A DNA stretch of 64,000 bases, taken from Azospirillaceae bacterium (GTDB taxonomy: Bacteria; Pseudomonadota; Alphaproteobacteria; Azospirillales; Azospirillaceae). A model generated the notes under the pieces. That model saw only the letters and a program-made list of their open reading frames with translations, was not told the DNA's origin and made no database searches. The stretch lies in assembly GCA_031291675.1 (NCBI GenBank), contig JARLIO010000010.1:1-64000 (forward strand). Direction: 5' to 3'. Positions 45,700-54,914 of the stretch are shown here, in pieces (the first letter of the stretch is position 1; the number at the start of each line of letters is the position of its first letter). A program made the position numbers and the translations under genes.

Positions 45700-45877
45700 T
45701 CGCGGCCAGGACCGCGAACCCGGGGCATCACCCGGGCTCCGGCCAGGCTACAACCCCTGGCACACTGAACATGACAGCTTCATGATTCTTATCGCCGCGT
45801 CATACCAAGCCGCTTGTGCCCGGGCATGGTGTTGGTGAAAATGTGATCCGGAAAAACAAGCGCGGCTCGGGATCGAG

Positions 45878-46183
45878 ATGGAATACAAAATCAACTCCAC
45901 ACCTGAGGCGACGGAAATTCTTTTGAGTGGCCGGATGACCTTCTCGGACCATGAGAAATTCCGTAACGTCATTGCCACATTTGATGGGCAAAAAGGGCAC
46001 CAGATGGTCTTCGATCTATCGGGGTTGGACTTTGTCGACTCATCGGGGCTCGGAATGCTGATTATTGCTCGCGATATTGCCCAGAAGAAGAGCTTAACCT
46101 TCTGCCTGCGTGGTGCCCGGGACGATGTCCAGCGGGTCATGAAAGTCGCGAAATTCAATAAAATGTTCACGATTATTGATTAA
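45878..46183 (+). CDS. STAS-domain anti-anti-sigma protein
   Basis: This 101-residue single STAS domain has the switch site FDLSGLDFVDSSGLG, with the phosphorylatable serine expected at S56. It is the RsbV/SpoIIAA type that binds an anti-sigma kinase when unphosphorylated. It starts MEYKINSTPEATEILLSG. The two following genes encode a HATPase (anti-sigma) and a PP2C phosphatase with a receiver domain, making a complete partner-switching set. Compared with neighbours this gene is AT-richer. Confidence 0.94.
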   Translation: MEYKINSTPEATEILLSGRMTFSDHEKFRNVIATFDGQKGHQMVFDLSGLDFVDSSGLGMLIIARDIAQKKSLTFCLRGARDDVQRVMKVAKFNKMFTIID

Positions 46184-46202
46184 CAGGCCGGTCCCCCCGC
46201 TG

Positions 46203-46931
46203 ATGAAATCTCCCTGGCTCGCCGCCGTCGGTGTTCCCGGTCCCCTCATGGATCGCCTTGCCACCCGACTCGGTTTTCCGAGCATCGCCCGACTCGATGC
46301 GCAGCCACCGCAATCCTGCATGCTGTTGTTGCACGAGATGACCGAGGTTGCGCTTGAGCCTGTCCTCATCCACCCCTATCTCGCTTATATCGAGTGCCGC
46401 GGTGACGCCGACGAGGACGCGGTTGCCGCGATCCTGGCCACGCTGACGGCCGATCAGTTCGGCATGGCGATGAGCACGCGGACGGCCTTCAGCCTCGAAG
46501 CGGCGCGTCTGGTGTGCGACGCCCTGACCAGCCGCGCCGTCCTGCCGCCGAGCTTGCGGCCCGCGGTTGAACTCGCGCTGCATGAGATCGTCGCCAACGC
46601 CATCATTCACGGCAACCTCGCCATGGATCAACAGTTCAAGGACGATCCGGAACTGTTTGGGCAATTCTGCGAATTGCTGAACGAACGCCTCAACGACACA
46701 CCCGCCGGGCAGCGCTGGATCCAGATCACGGCGAACTGGACCGACGACTGGATCAAGGTGTCCGTGATCGATCAGGGCAAGGGCTTTACCCAGAAACCCG
46801 CCGCGACACCCGTGGATGTCGAAAAGCCCTATGGCCGAGGCCTCGGCATCGCCGCAGAGCTGGCGTCGGCCGTCACCATCTCCGATGGCGGCCGACGGAC
46901 GACGCTCAGGTTCGATACCCGGGACGCGTGA
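46203..46931 (+). CDS. Anti-sigma-factor-type ATP-binding protein (RsbW-like)
   Basis: This 242-residue protein has a C-terminal GHKL ATPase domain with an N-box (ALHEIVANAIIHGNL), VSVIDQGKGF (DxGxG) and PYGRGLGIAAEL. The N-terminal about 120 residues are a non-conserved domain. It is of the RsbW/SpoIIAB type that phosphorylates the STAS protein and sequesters a sigma or regulator. ATG 46203 is preferred; a TTG at 46176 lies 6 bases before the STAS stop codon. It overlaps the next gene by four bases (GTGA). Confidence 0.86.
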   Translation: MKSPWLAAVGVPGPLMDRLATRLGFPSIARLDAQPPQSCMLLLHEMTEVALEPVLIHPYLAYIECRGDADEDAVAAILATLTADQFGMAMSTRTAFSLEAARLVCDALTSRAVLPPSLRPAVELALHEIVANAIIHGNLAMDQQFKDDPELFGQFCELLNERLNDTPAGQRWIQITANWTDDWIKVSVIDQGKGFTQKPAATPVDVEKPYGRGLGIAAELASAVTISDGGRRTTLRFDTRDA

Positions 46932-48136
46932 CAACGATGACCGCACGCCCGTCGCCCCCGGGGGTGTATGGCATCGACCTCGGGATTGCGCTCGACCAAC
47001 GGCGCGTCCTGGTCGCTGACCATAGCGCGTTCAACCGCCGCACCTTGGCCCGTTTCCTCAACTGGGCGGGGATCCGGGACATCGAGTTCGCCGCCACCGG
47101 AAGCGAAACCCTCGCCAAAGTCGAAAGCTTCAACCCCGATCTGTTGCTGCTTGACGTCGTCCTGCCGGAGATCGACGGGATCGAGGTGCTGAAGCGGATT
47201 CGCCAGGACCGCCTGCATGCCGACATTCCGGTCCTGGTGCAAACGACCCTGGTTTCTGACGCGCTGCGCACCCTGTGCTATCAGGCTGGAGCCACGGATA
47301 TTCTCGCCAAGCCGGTCAACCCCGGCGAATGTATCGCCCGGGTTCGCTACCATCTTGAGCGCCTGGCCCTGATCCAGGAATTGCGTCAATTCCGGGAGCG
47401 AATCGAAAAAGAGCTCAAGACGGCCCGCGATATGCAACTGAGTCTGGCACCCGAACGCGCCAGTCTTGACGCCTTGGCGCAACGCCATAATGTCTCAATT
47501 GACGTGTTTTTCGAATCGTCCGAGGAAATCGGTGGTGATTTCTGGTCCGTGTTCGAAATCGACTCCGAACATATCGGCATTGTCGCGGCCGACTTTTCCG
47601 GCCACGGCATCACGGCGGCCATCAATACATTCAGATTACACACCTTGATCGGCCGTCTGGCACCCGGCGAACTCCGCGATCCCGGCGCCACCCTGACGAT
47701 TTGCGCCCGCAGGCTTTATGAGTTGCTGCCGCTTGGTCAATTTGCCACCGCATTCTACGGTGTCCTGCACAGCCCCAGCGGGGAACTGACCTATGCCACC
47801 GCCGGTGCGCCCAGCCCGCTCTTGTTTCGCCAGGGCACGCCCGAAATGATCGACGCCAGCGGCCTGTTCCTGGGCGTCACCGATGACGAGGTCTATCCCA
47901 ACGAAAAGCTGGTGCTGGAACCGGGCAACCATTTGTTCCTGTACAGCGACGCCCTGGTCGAGACCCGCGACGATGACGGTCAGATGCTCGGCGAGGACGG
48001 TCTGGGCGAAATGGCGACCCGCGCCATTGACGTCGCTCCGCTTCACCCTCTGGGCGCGTTGCTGACCTCATTTTCGGCACGATTCCAGGGTAAAGTCGAT
48101 GATGACCAGACGGCGATCTGGATCAGGCGCAACTGA
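46928..48136 (+). CDS. Receiver-PP2C phosphatase (RsbU/RsbP-like)
   Basis: This 402-residue protein has an N-terminal receiver domain with phosphoacceptor Asp in LLLLDVVLPEIDG, a coiled linker (LERLALIQELRQFRERIEKELKTARDM) and a SpoIIE-type PP2C phosphatase domain (SSEEIGGDFWSV, AADFSGHGITAA, YATAGAPSPLLF, LYSDALVETRDD). It would dephosphorylate the STAS protein under control of an unknown kinase. It overlaps the anti-sigma gene. The set precedes the prkA operon, suggesting the regulated factor controls stress adaptation, which is inference. Confidence 0.92.
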   Translation: MTTMTARPSPPGVYGIDLGIALDQRRVLVADHSAFNRRTLARFLNWAGIRDIEFAATGSETLAKVESFNPDLLLLDVVLPEIDGIEVLKRIRQDRLHADIPVLVQTTLVSDALRTLCYQAGATDILAKPVNPGECIARVRYHLERLALIQELRQFRERIEKELKTARDMQLSLAPERASLDALAQRHNVSIDVFFESSEEIGGDFWSVFEIDSEHIGIVAADFSGHGITAAINTFRLHTLIGRLAPGELRDPGATLTICARRLYELLPLGQFATAFYGVLHSPSGELTYATAGAPSPLLFRQGTPEMIDASGLFLGVTDDEVYPNEKLVLEPGNHLFLYSDALVETRDDDGQMLGEDGLGEMATRAIDVAPLHPLGALLTSFSARFQGKVDDDQTAIWIRRN

Positions 48137-48852
48137 TCTCGTTTCACCGGTCGCGGCCGCCCACGGCCCCGGATCGCGATGATGCGACCGGTTCTGCGAT
48201 TCGCCCGGATCGCCGGCCCGCGATCGCCGCCGCAAGCCTCGCGCAGGGGCACCGCGCGCCCACCCCTGAACCCGGCGCCAGCCGCGACCGGGCGATACCG
48301 GGCCCGTTTGCGGGCAAGGTTGCGCCATGAGGCGCCAGGGGATCAGCAATCGGTCGACGTCGATGATTTTACGTGCGATGTTAACAATTAATGTCAAGGT
48401 CAGTGGGTAAATGAAGGGGACCACACTATGTGTGGTGAGAGCTAAGCGGCGCGCCGTCCGGCGCAAGCGGAGGAAAAGGCGATGTGGTCGTTGATGCCAC
48501 AGTTCCTCACAAAACAGCGATTGGCGCGGTCCTATGGCCGGTCCAAGCCGGTTTGCCTTGGAAAAATCGCGCAAGACGAGGACCATTCACTCCTGACAGC
48601 ATGGCGGGCCCGTCACCGCCGTTCGGGATCGATGCGCCGTCCCCGGCCATTGCCCGCAAGAACAGCGTCGCCGCGTCAGGACCACAGCCCCCACCCGACC
48701 AGCATTACGCTGGCGGAAAGCTTGTCCCGCTCCACCGGCGTGATGCCGGCCCGGAGCTTGAGAGGAAGATCGGTGTCATCGCAGAGCCAATGCGGGATGC
48801 CACCCCCGCGCGGTTTGAACGATACCCACGTGATGCAAGGCAAGGAGTAGCC
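48137..48852. other. Long leader / regulatory region before prkA
   Basis: A 716-base gap without a convincing gene. It contains a strong dyad ACCACAC-TAT-GTGTGGT (48420-48436), an AT-rich segment at about 48365-48415 which is the likely promoter, and the ribosome-site-like ggaggaaaaggcg at 48470-48481 directly before ATG 48482. That ATG opens a 122-codon frame ending 2 nt before the prkA start. Promoters of prkA operons in Proteobacteria are usually controlled by stress sigma factors; no particular consensus was recognised here. Confidence 0.45.
48482..48850 (+). CDS. Possible upstream open frame of prkA
   Basis: A 122-codon frame begins MWSLMPQFLTKQRL after a strong ribosome site (ggaggaaaaggcg) and ends TAG two bases before the prkA ATG, with the prkA ribosome site in its last codons. 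That arrangement would couple translation to prkA. Against it, codon third positions are not G/C-rich as in true genes here and composition is Arg/Ser/Pro-rich with no recognisable domain. A longer in-frame extension of prkA itself starts at GTG 48484. I regard coding as uncertain. Confidence 0.25.
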   Translation: MWSLMPQFLTKQRLARSYGRSKPVCLGKIAQDEDHSLLTAWRARHRRSGSMRRPRPLPARTASPRQDHSPHPTSITLAESLSRSTGVMPARSLRGRSVSSQSQCGMPPPRGLNDTHVMQGKE

Positions 48853-50799
48853 ATGTTCCCGGCCGATGATCTGTTTTCCCGTTTCTCGCGCCACTACGAG
48901 ACACGCAAGGAAGTTGAAATCCCGCTGCTCGAGTATCTCGAGATGTGCCGCAAGGATACGATGGCCTACGCCAGCGCCGCGGAACGCATGGTGGTGGCGA
49001 TTGGCGAGCCGGAAATCATCGACTCGTCGAAGGACAGTCGCCTCGGCCGCATCTTCCTCAACCGAACCATCAAGATCTATCCCGCGTTCGAAGAATTTTA
49101 CGGCATGGAAGAGACGATCGAGCGCATCGTCGGTTTTTTCCGCCATGCCGCGCAGGGGTTGGAGGAACGCAAACAGATCATCTATCTGCTGGGCCCGGTC
49201 GGTGGCGGTAAATCCTCGCTGGCCGAACGCCTCAAGCTGTTGATGGAGAAATTCCCGATCTACACGCTGAAGGCCGGCAAAGACATCAGCCCGCTGTTCG
49301 AGAGCCCGCTCGGCCTGTTCGATCCCGACACCATGGGCGGGGAAATCGAGGAGCGCTATGGCATTCCGCGGCGGCGGCTGACCGGGTTGATGAGCCCCTG
49401 GGCGGTCAAACGCCTCGACGAATTCGGCGGTGACATCTCCAAATTCCGCGTGGTCCGTCTGCATCCGTCCAAGCTGCGTCAGATCGGCATCGCCAAGACC
49501 GAGCCGGGCGACGAAAACAACCAGGATATCTCGTCGCTGGTCGGCAAGGTCGACATCCGCAAACTGGAAACCTTCAGCCAGAACGATCCCGACGCCTATT
49601 CCTTCTCCGGCGGCCTCAACCGGGCGACACAAGGCATTCTCGAATTCGTCGAGATGTTCAAGGCACCGATCAAGATGCTGCATCCGTTGCTGACCGCAAC
49701 CCAGGAAGGCAACTATGTCGGCACGGAGAATATCGGTTCGATGCCCTATCAGGGCATCATCCTGGCCCACTCCAATGAATCGGAATGGCAGGCCTTCAAG
49801 AACAACAAAAACAACGAAGCGTTCATCGACCGTATCTGCGTGATCAAGGTGCCCTATTGCCTGCGGGTCACTGAAGAGCAAAAGATTTACGACAAGCTGA
49901 TCCGCACCAGCGACCTCGCCCGGTCCCCCTGCGCACCGTCGACCTTGCAGATGCTGGCGCGCTTTTCCGTGCTGTCGCGCCTGCGACCGCATGAGAACAG
50001 CCCGATTTATTCCAAGATGCGGATCTATGACGGTGAAAGCCTGAAAGAGACCGATCCCAAAGCCAAGTCGATGCAGGAATATCGCGACGCGGCCGGTGTC
50101 GATGAAGGCATGGATGGCATTTCGACCCGCTTCGCCTTCAAGGTTCTGTCGGCGACGTTCAACTACGACACCAATGAGGTCGGTGCCGACCCGATTCATC
50201 TGATGTATGTCCTTGAGCAATCGATCCGGCGAGAACAGTTTCCCGATGATGTCGAAAAGCGCTATCTGGATTTCATCAAGAGTGACCTGGCGCCGCGCTA
50301 CGCGGAGTTCATCGGCAACGAGATCCAGAAAGCCTATCTGGAGTCGTACAACGACTACGGGCAGAACCTGTTTGACCGCTATGTCGATTATGCCGATGCC
50401 TGGATCGAGGATCAGGACTTCAAGGATCCGGACACCGGCCAGCTGCTCAATCGGGAGCTGCTGAACCAGGAGCTGACCAAGATCGAAAAGCCGGCGGGCA
50501 TCGCCAATCCCAAGGATTTCCGCAACGAGGTCGTCAAGTTCGCGCTCCGGGCCCGGGCCCACCATGCCGGGCTCAACCCGTCCTGGACCTCGTACGAGAA
50601 GATCCGCGAAGTCATTGAGCGGCGCATGTTCAGCCAGGTTGAGGAACTGCTGCCGGTGATCAGCTTTGGCAGCAAGAAGGATGGTGAGACCGATAAGAAG
50701 CACACCGAATTCGTCGAGCGGATGATGTCGCGCGGTTATACCGAACGCCAGGTCCGCCGCCTGGTCGAATGGTATATGCGGGTGAAACAAGCGGGCTGA
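48853..50799 (+). CDS. prkA: PrkA family serine protein kinase
   Basis: This 648-residue AAA+ protein kinase of the PrkA/YeaG family starts MFPADDLFSRFSRHYE. Walker A is GPVGGGKSSLAERL; family motifs SKDSRLGRIF, YGMEETIERIVGFFRHAAQG and RIYDGE are present, and the C-terminal kinase-like region has HLMYVLEQSIRREQFP. In E. coli YeaG works with YeaH in stress and nitrogen-limitation responses. I chose ATG 48853 after the aaggag site. Followed by yeaH and spoVR in the standard order. Confidence 0.96.
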   Translation: MFPADDLFSRFSRHYETRKEVEIPLLEYLEMCRKDTMAYASAAERMVVAIGEPEIIDSSKDSRLGRIFLNRTIKIYPAFEEFYGMEETIERIVGFFRHAAQGLEERKQIIYLLGPVGGGKSSLAERLKLLMEKFPIYTLKAGKDISPLFESPLGLFDPDTMGGEIEERYGIPRRRLTGLMSPWAVKRLDEFGGDISKFRVVRLHPSKLRQIGIAKTEPGDENNQDISSLVGKVDIRKLETFSQNDPDAYSFSGGLNRATQGILEFVEMFKAPIKMLHPLLTATQEGNYVGTENIGSMPYQGIILAHSNESEWQAFKNNKNNEAFIDRICVIKVPYCLRVTEEQKIYDKLIRTSDLARSPCAPSTLQMLARFSVLSRLRPHENSPIYSKMRIYDGESLKETDPKAKSMQEYRDAAGVDEGMDGISTRFAFKVLSATFNYDTNEVGADPIHLMYVLEQSIRREQFPDDVEKRYLDFIKSDLAPRYAEFIGNEIQKAYLESYNDYGQNLFDRYVDYADAWIEDQDFKDPDTGQLLNRELLNQELTKIEKPAGIANPKDFRNEVVKFALRARAHHAGLNPSWTSYEKIREVIERRMFSQVEELLPVISFGSKKDGETDKKHTEFVERMMSRGYTERQVRRLVEWYMRVKQAG

Positions 50800-50869
50800 T
50801 GAGGCCGCGACAAGGGCCGGGCCGGCCCCGGAAGCCCCCCCCGGAAGCCACTGAGAGGATTGCCAACGG

Positions 50870-52153
50870 ATGAACGTTATTGACCGACGCCTGAATCCTC
50901 AGGGCAAGAGCCTGGCCAATCGCCAGCGCTTCCTGAAGCGTGCCAAGGAACAGATCGTCAAGGCGGTGCGCGACGCGTCGGCCAAACGCAACATCCAGGA
51001 CATCGAAGGCGGCGACAAGATCGCCATTCCGACCGGCGGCGTGCGCGAGCCGTCGTTCCATCACGCCGACCGGGGTGGAATCCGCGATTATGTCGTTCCC
51101 GGCAACAAGGACTATACCGAAGGCACGACGATCCCGCGGCCGCAGGGCGGCGGCGGCGGGCGCGGCAGCGAAGGCAGTGCCGATGGCGAGGGCGACGATG
51201 ATTTCCGCTTCGTCCTGTCCAAGGACGAATTCCTCGACATCTTCTTCGACGACCTGGAATTGCCCGACCTGATCAAGAAACGGTTGCGTGACACCGCCAG
51301 CGTCAGTCCGGTCCGCGCCGGCTACGCGCGCCAGGGCTCGCCCTCCAGCCTCGCCGTGGTGCGCACGATGCGCAACAGCCTGTCGCGGCGGATCGCCCTG
51401 AAACGGCCCCGCCCCCAGGATATCGAGGCCCTGGAACAGGAAATCGACGCGGTGATGCGCGGCGACGAGGACCCCGAACGCCTCGACACGCTGCGCCAAC
51501 AGTTGGCCCTGCTGGTGACGCGCAGCCAGCGCATTCCCTTCATCGACCCGATCGATGTCCGCTATAACCGCTTCGAGATGGTACCCCAGCCGGTGACCCA
51601 GGCGGTGATGTTCTGCCTGATGGACGTCTCGGGCTCAATGACCGAGCATATGAAAGACCTGGCCAAACGGTTTTTCATGCTGCTTTATCTGTTCCTCAAG
51701 CGGCGCTATCGCCATGTCGAGGTCGTGTTCATCCGGCACACCCACCAGGCCCGCGAGGTTGACGAGCAGACCTTCTTCTTCTCGACCGAAACCGGTGGCA
51801 CCGTGGTGTCAACCGCCCTGGTCGAGATGCAGCGGATCGCAAGCGAACGGTTCGACGTCGACAAATGGAACATCTATGCCGCCCAGGCATCGGATGGCGA
51901 CAACACCACCAGCGACAATATTCATGCCCTGAACCTGTTGGAAAGGGACATCCTGCCGCTGTGCCAATATTATTCCTATATCGAGGTTGCGGCGGAATAC
52001 GAGGACGGCTTCGGCCGCGAAACCGAACTGTGGCGAACCTATAAAAGGCTGGCCAAGAGCAGCCTGCCCCTGGCGATGCGCCGGGTGCGCAATCGCAGTG
52101 AGATCTTCCCTGTTTTCCGCGATTTGTTCTCGACCCAGAAGGTCGCGGGTTGA
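50870..52153 (+). CDS. yeaH: YeaH/YhbH family protein (DUF444)
   Basis: This 427-residue cytoplasmic protein has the DUF444 layout with the von Willebrand-like core MFCLMDVSGSMTEHMKDLAKRFF and RRYRHVEVVFIRHTHQAREVDE. The N-terminal part is Lys/Arg-rich and disordered (GGGGRGSEGSADG). It works with PrkA as target or adaptor. Start ATG 50870 follows gagag gattgccaacg. It is the middle gene of prkA-yeaH-spoVR. Confidence 0.95.
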   Translation: MNVIDRRLNPQGKSLANRQRFLKRAKEQIVKAVRDASAKRNIQDIEGGDKIAIPTGGVREPSFHHADRGGIRDYVVPGNKDYTEGTTIPRPQGGGGGRGSEGSADGEGDDDFRFVLSKDEFLDIFFDDLELPDLIKKRLRDTASVSPVRAGYARQGSPSSLAVVRTMRNSLSRRIALKRPRPQDIEALEQEIDAVMRGDEDPERLDTLRQQLALLVTRSQRIPFIDPIDVRYNRFEMVPQPVTQAVMFCLMDVSGSMTEHMKDLAKRFFMLLYLFLKRRYRHVEVVFIRHTHQAREVDEQTFFFSTETGGTVVSTALVEMQRIASERFDVDKWNIYAAQASDGDNTTSDNIHALNLLERDILPLCQYYSYIEVAAEYEDGFGRETELWRTYKRLAKSSLPLAMRRVRNRSEIFPVFRDLFSTQKVAG

Positions 52154-52164
52154 AGGAACCGGCC

Positions 52165-53715
52165 ATGGCAGACACCCTGACGGCCAACGAGCCCCTGTAT
52201 ACCGGCGCGGATTGGGACTTCGACAAGATCAAGCGGGTCTATGACGCGATCGAGCAGATCGCGGTCGGGGAGATGAAACTCGAGATCTATCGCAATCAGA
52301 TCGAGGTCATCACCGCCGAGCAGATGCTGGATGCCTACAGCTCGATCGGCATGCCCCTGATGTACAAGCACTGGTCGTTCGGCAAGCATTTCGCCCGCGA
52401 CGAACTGCTTTATCGCAAGGGCCTGCGCGGCTTGGCCTATGAAATCGTGATCAACTCCAGCCCGTGCATCAGCTATATCATGGAAGAAAATACCATGACG
52501 ATGCAGACTCTGGTGCTGGCCCATGCCGCGTTCGGGCACAATCATTTCTTCAAGAACAACCATCTGTTCCAACAGTGGACCGATGCACGCGGCATTCTTG
52601 ACTATCTCGATTTTGCCAAGAGTTACGTCTCGTCCTGCGAGGAACGTTATGGCTTCGCCGCCGTGGAGCGCGTGCTTGATGCCGCGCACGCGCTGATGAA
52701 CCATGGCGTCCATCGTTATCCCCGCAAGCGCCCACTCGATCTGCGCGATGAACTGAAGCGCGATCGCGAGCGCCAGGCCTATGAAGAGCAGATCTATAAC
52801 GATCTCTGGCGCACCGTGCCCCGGAAGGACGAAAAAGGCACGCTGGCAGCGGTGGCCCTGGCCGACCGCAAGAAGCTTCTGGCCCTTCCGGAAGAAAATA
52901 TCCTCTATTTCCTGGAAAAACGGTCCCCCAAGCTTCAGCCGTGGCAGCGTGAAATCCTGCGGATTGTGCGCAAGATTTCACAATATTTCTACCCGCAGAA
53001 GCAAACAAAATTGATGAATGAAGGCTGCGCCACCTTCGTTCATTACAAGATCCTCAACCGGATGCACGAGAAGGGCCAGATCGAGGATGGCCATTTCCTG
53101 GAATTTCTCCATTCCCACACCGGCGTGGTGTTTCAACCCGATTTCGACGATCCCCGTTTTTCCGGCATCAATCCCTATGCCCTGGGCTTCGCCATGATGC
53201 AGGACATCGAGCGCATCGCCACCGACCCGACCGACGAGGACCGCGCCTGGTTTCCCGATATCGCCGGCAATGGCGAGCCCATGGCCACCCTGCGCACCGC
53301 CTGGTCACAATACCGCGATGAGAGCTTCGTGCTGCAATTCCTCAGCCCGGCGCTGATCCGCAAGCTGAAATTGTTCAAGGTCAAGAATGACGCGGCCGAA
53401 TCGCACCTGCTGGTCGAGGCGATCCATGATGACCGCGGTTACAAGCAGATCCGCAGCGCCCTGGCCCGGCAATATGACCTGGCCTATACCGAGCCGGACA
53501 TCCAGGTCGTCGATGTCAATCTGGCGGGCGACCGCAAGCTGATCCTGCAGCACAATGTCATCAATGGCATCCCGCTGGACGAGAGCAATTGCAAGCAGGT
53601 GATGCGCCTGATCGCCAATTTGTGGGGCTATGAGGTCAAGCTGATCGAGGTCGATGCCCGCACCGGTGCCACGCTGCGCGAACACAGCGACATCGCCCCG
53701 ACCGCACCGGTTTAG
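52165..53715 (+). CDS. SpoVR family protein (YcgB type)
   Basis: This 516-residue protein belongs to the SpoVR/YcgB family, recognised by YRNQIEVITAEQMLDAYSSIGMP, YKHWSFGKHFARDE, EIVINSSPCISYIMEENTM and FGHNHFFKNN. Its N-terminus is MADTLTANEPLY. SpoVR in Bacillus acts in spore cortex formation; in Proteobacteria the role is unknown but it always travels with prkA and yeaH. ATG 52165 follows aaggaa and is used in place of a TTG at 52150 that overlaps the yeaH stop. Confidence 0.95.
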   Translation: MADTLTANEPLYTGADWDFDKIKRVYDAIEQIAVGEMKLEIYRNQIEVITAEQMLDAYSSIGMPLMYKHWSFGKHFARDELLYRKGLRGLAYEIVINSSPCISYIMEENTMTMQTLVLAHAAFGHNHFFKNNHLFQQWTDARGILDYLDFAKSYVSSCEERYGFAAVERVLDAAHALMNHGVHRYPRKRPLDLRDELKRDRERQAYEEQIYNDLWRTVPRKDEKGTLAAVALADRKKLLALPEENILYFLEKRSPKLQPWQREILRIVRKISQYFYPQKQTKLMNEGCATFVHYKILNRMHEKGQIEDGHFLEFLHSHTGVVFQPDFDDPRFSGINPYALGFAMMQDIERIATDPTDEDRAWFPDIAGNGEPMATLRTAWSQYRDESFVLQFLSPALIRKLKLFKVKNDAAESHLLVEAIHDDRGYKQIRSALARQYDLAYTEPDIQVVDVNLAGDRKLILQHNVINGIPLDESNCKQVMRLIANLWGYEVKLIEVDARTGATLREHSDIAPTAPV

Positions 53716-53890
53716 CGGTCGGGGTGGTGGCCTTGCCAACTCACCACCGATGCCGCCAGGGAGCCGAGGAGGCCCGCCATCAAGAGACCGGTGGCCCACC
53801 GTGGCCGTCTGCCCGTGCCACGGCTCACCTTGTTTGTCGCACGACGGACATCGCCGTATCGTCTTCAACCATGATCTTCCCCTTGTTCCG

Positions 53891-54042
53891 TCATGCTACC
53901 CGGGGCCGAACCTTGGCGACGATTTGTTTTCCGACCTCAATCTTGGCCTGTTCAGGCTCATCCTCGCGCTGCATGTTCAGCCAAAATTCGGCCGTCGTGC
54001 CAGATGCCGGGCCAACCAGAGCGCGGTGTCCCCGGTGATCAC
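53891..54042 (-). pseudogene. Frameshifted fragment of a HigA-type antitoxin
   Basis: Two minus-strand frames together spell the end of a HigA-family antitoxin: ITGDTALWLARHL in one frame, continuing in another as GTTAEFWLNMQRED and then EQAKIEVGKQIVAKVRPRVA before a stop at 53891. The switch falls at the codons for HL/GTT. The DNA-binding N-terminal half is absent; the remnant begins one base behind the Sel1 gene's stop codon. No toxin gene is adjacent. This is the debris of a toxin-antitoxin module. Confidence 0.75.
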
Positions 54043-54914
54043 AGCTCGGGATCGAGATCCTTGAGATCCATTTCGGCGAGATAGCCGGCGATGCGTAATT
54101 CCGGCTCCGTGGCCATGTTGCGCGCCTGGGCCAAGTGCGCGGCGGCGCGGGGAACGCCGGCTGCCGCGGCACGGGTCAGCCACTGCACCGACTGCACCAC
54201 CTGACGCGGCACCCCGGCCCCCAGCAACAACGCGACCCCCAGCAGGCACTGGGCCTCGGGATCGCCGCGCAGCGCCGCCTTTTCCCACAAGGAGGCCGCG
54301 ATTTCCGGGTTGCGCGGAACGCCACGCCCGTGATGGTAGATCAGTCCCAGCCGGGTCATCGCGCCGACATGACCCTGCGCCACCGCCCGCTCCGCCCATT
54401 GCCGGGCCTCATCGGGATCGGCGGCCACCCCGACACCATCGAGCAGCAGGCCGCTGAGACGATCAGCGGCCTCGGCGTCGCCGGCCACCGCGGCCCGGCG
54501 CAACCATGCCGCCGCCGTCACCGCGTCGGTGGCCACCCCCCGGCCCTCGGCATAGAGCAGGCCGTAATTGCGCATCCCGACCGGATCCCCGGCTTCGGCG
54601 GCCCGGCCGATCCAACGGGCCGCGGCCGCGACGTCCTGCGCGACACCGTGACCATACAGGCAGAGCATGCCCAGGCCGTTCCAGGCCTGGGCGATACCCC
54701 GCTCGGCCAGCGGCTGCCACAGCGTCCGGGCCCAGTCATAATCCCCGGCCGCGAAGGCGGCGTGGGCGGCATCAAGGCGCTCGTCATTGCTAGCCCCAAC
54801 CGGAAGCTGCATCCGGGGAAATGCCGGAGGCTCGCGCCGGCGCCAACGGCGCCACCAGCGCAAAAGCCGGCTCAGCCCCCCAGCAGGAAGGGGTTGGGTG
54901 CGGTCCGATGCCAT
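54039..54914 (-). CDS. Sel1-repeat protein
   Basis: This 291-residue protein carries about five SEL1-like helical repeats, recognisable by the spaced motif LGMLCLYGHGVAQDVAAAARWIGRAAEAGDPVGMRNYG and YAEGRGVATDAVTAAAWLRRAA. Such solenoids mediate protein contacts. The first about 50 residues are Arg/Trp-rich (LRWWRRWRRREPP). The start has a strong ggagg site inside the end of fdhE, which it overlaps by 43 bases. Its stop codon touches the HigA fragment. Partner unknown. Confidence 0.9.
   Translation of the reverse strand: MASDRTQPLPAGGLSRLLRWWRRWRRREPPAFPRMQLPVGASNDERLDAAHAAFAAGDYDWARTLWQPLAERGIAQAWNGLGMLCLYGHGVAQDVAAAARWIGRAAEAGDPVGMRNYGLLYAEGRGVATDAVTAAAWLRRAAVAGDAEAADRLSGLLLDGVGVAADPDEARQWAERAVAQGHVGAMTRLGLIYHHGRGVPRNPEIAASLWEKAALRGDPEAQCLLGVALLLGAGVPRQVVQSVQWLTRAAAAGVPRAAAHLAQARNMATEPELRIAGYLAEMDLKDLDPEL

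Noticed and set aside
48484-48852. A 123-codon N-terminal extension of prkA starting at GTG 48484
   Set aside because: PrkA homologues start at MFPADDLF, the extension is Pro/Arg-rich, and a strong ribosome site precedes ATG 48853.
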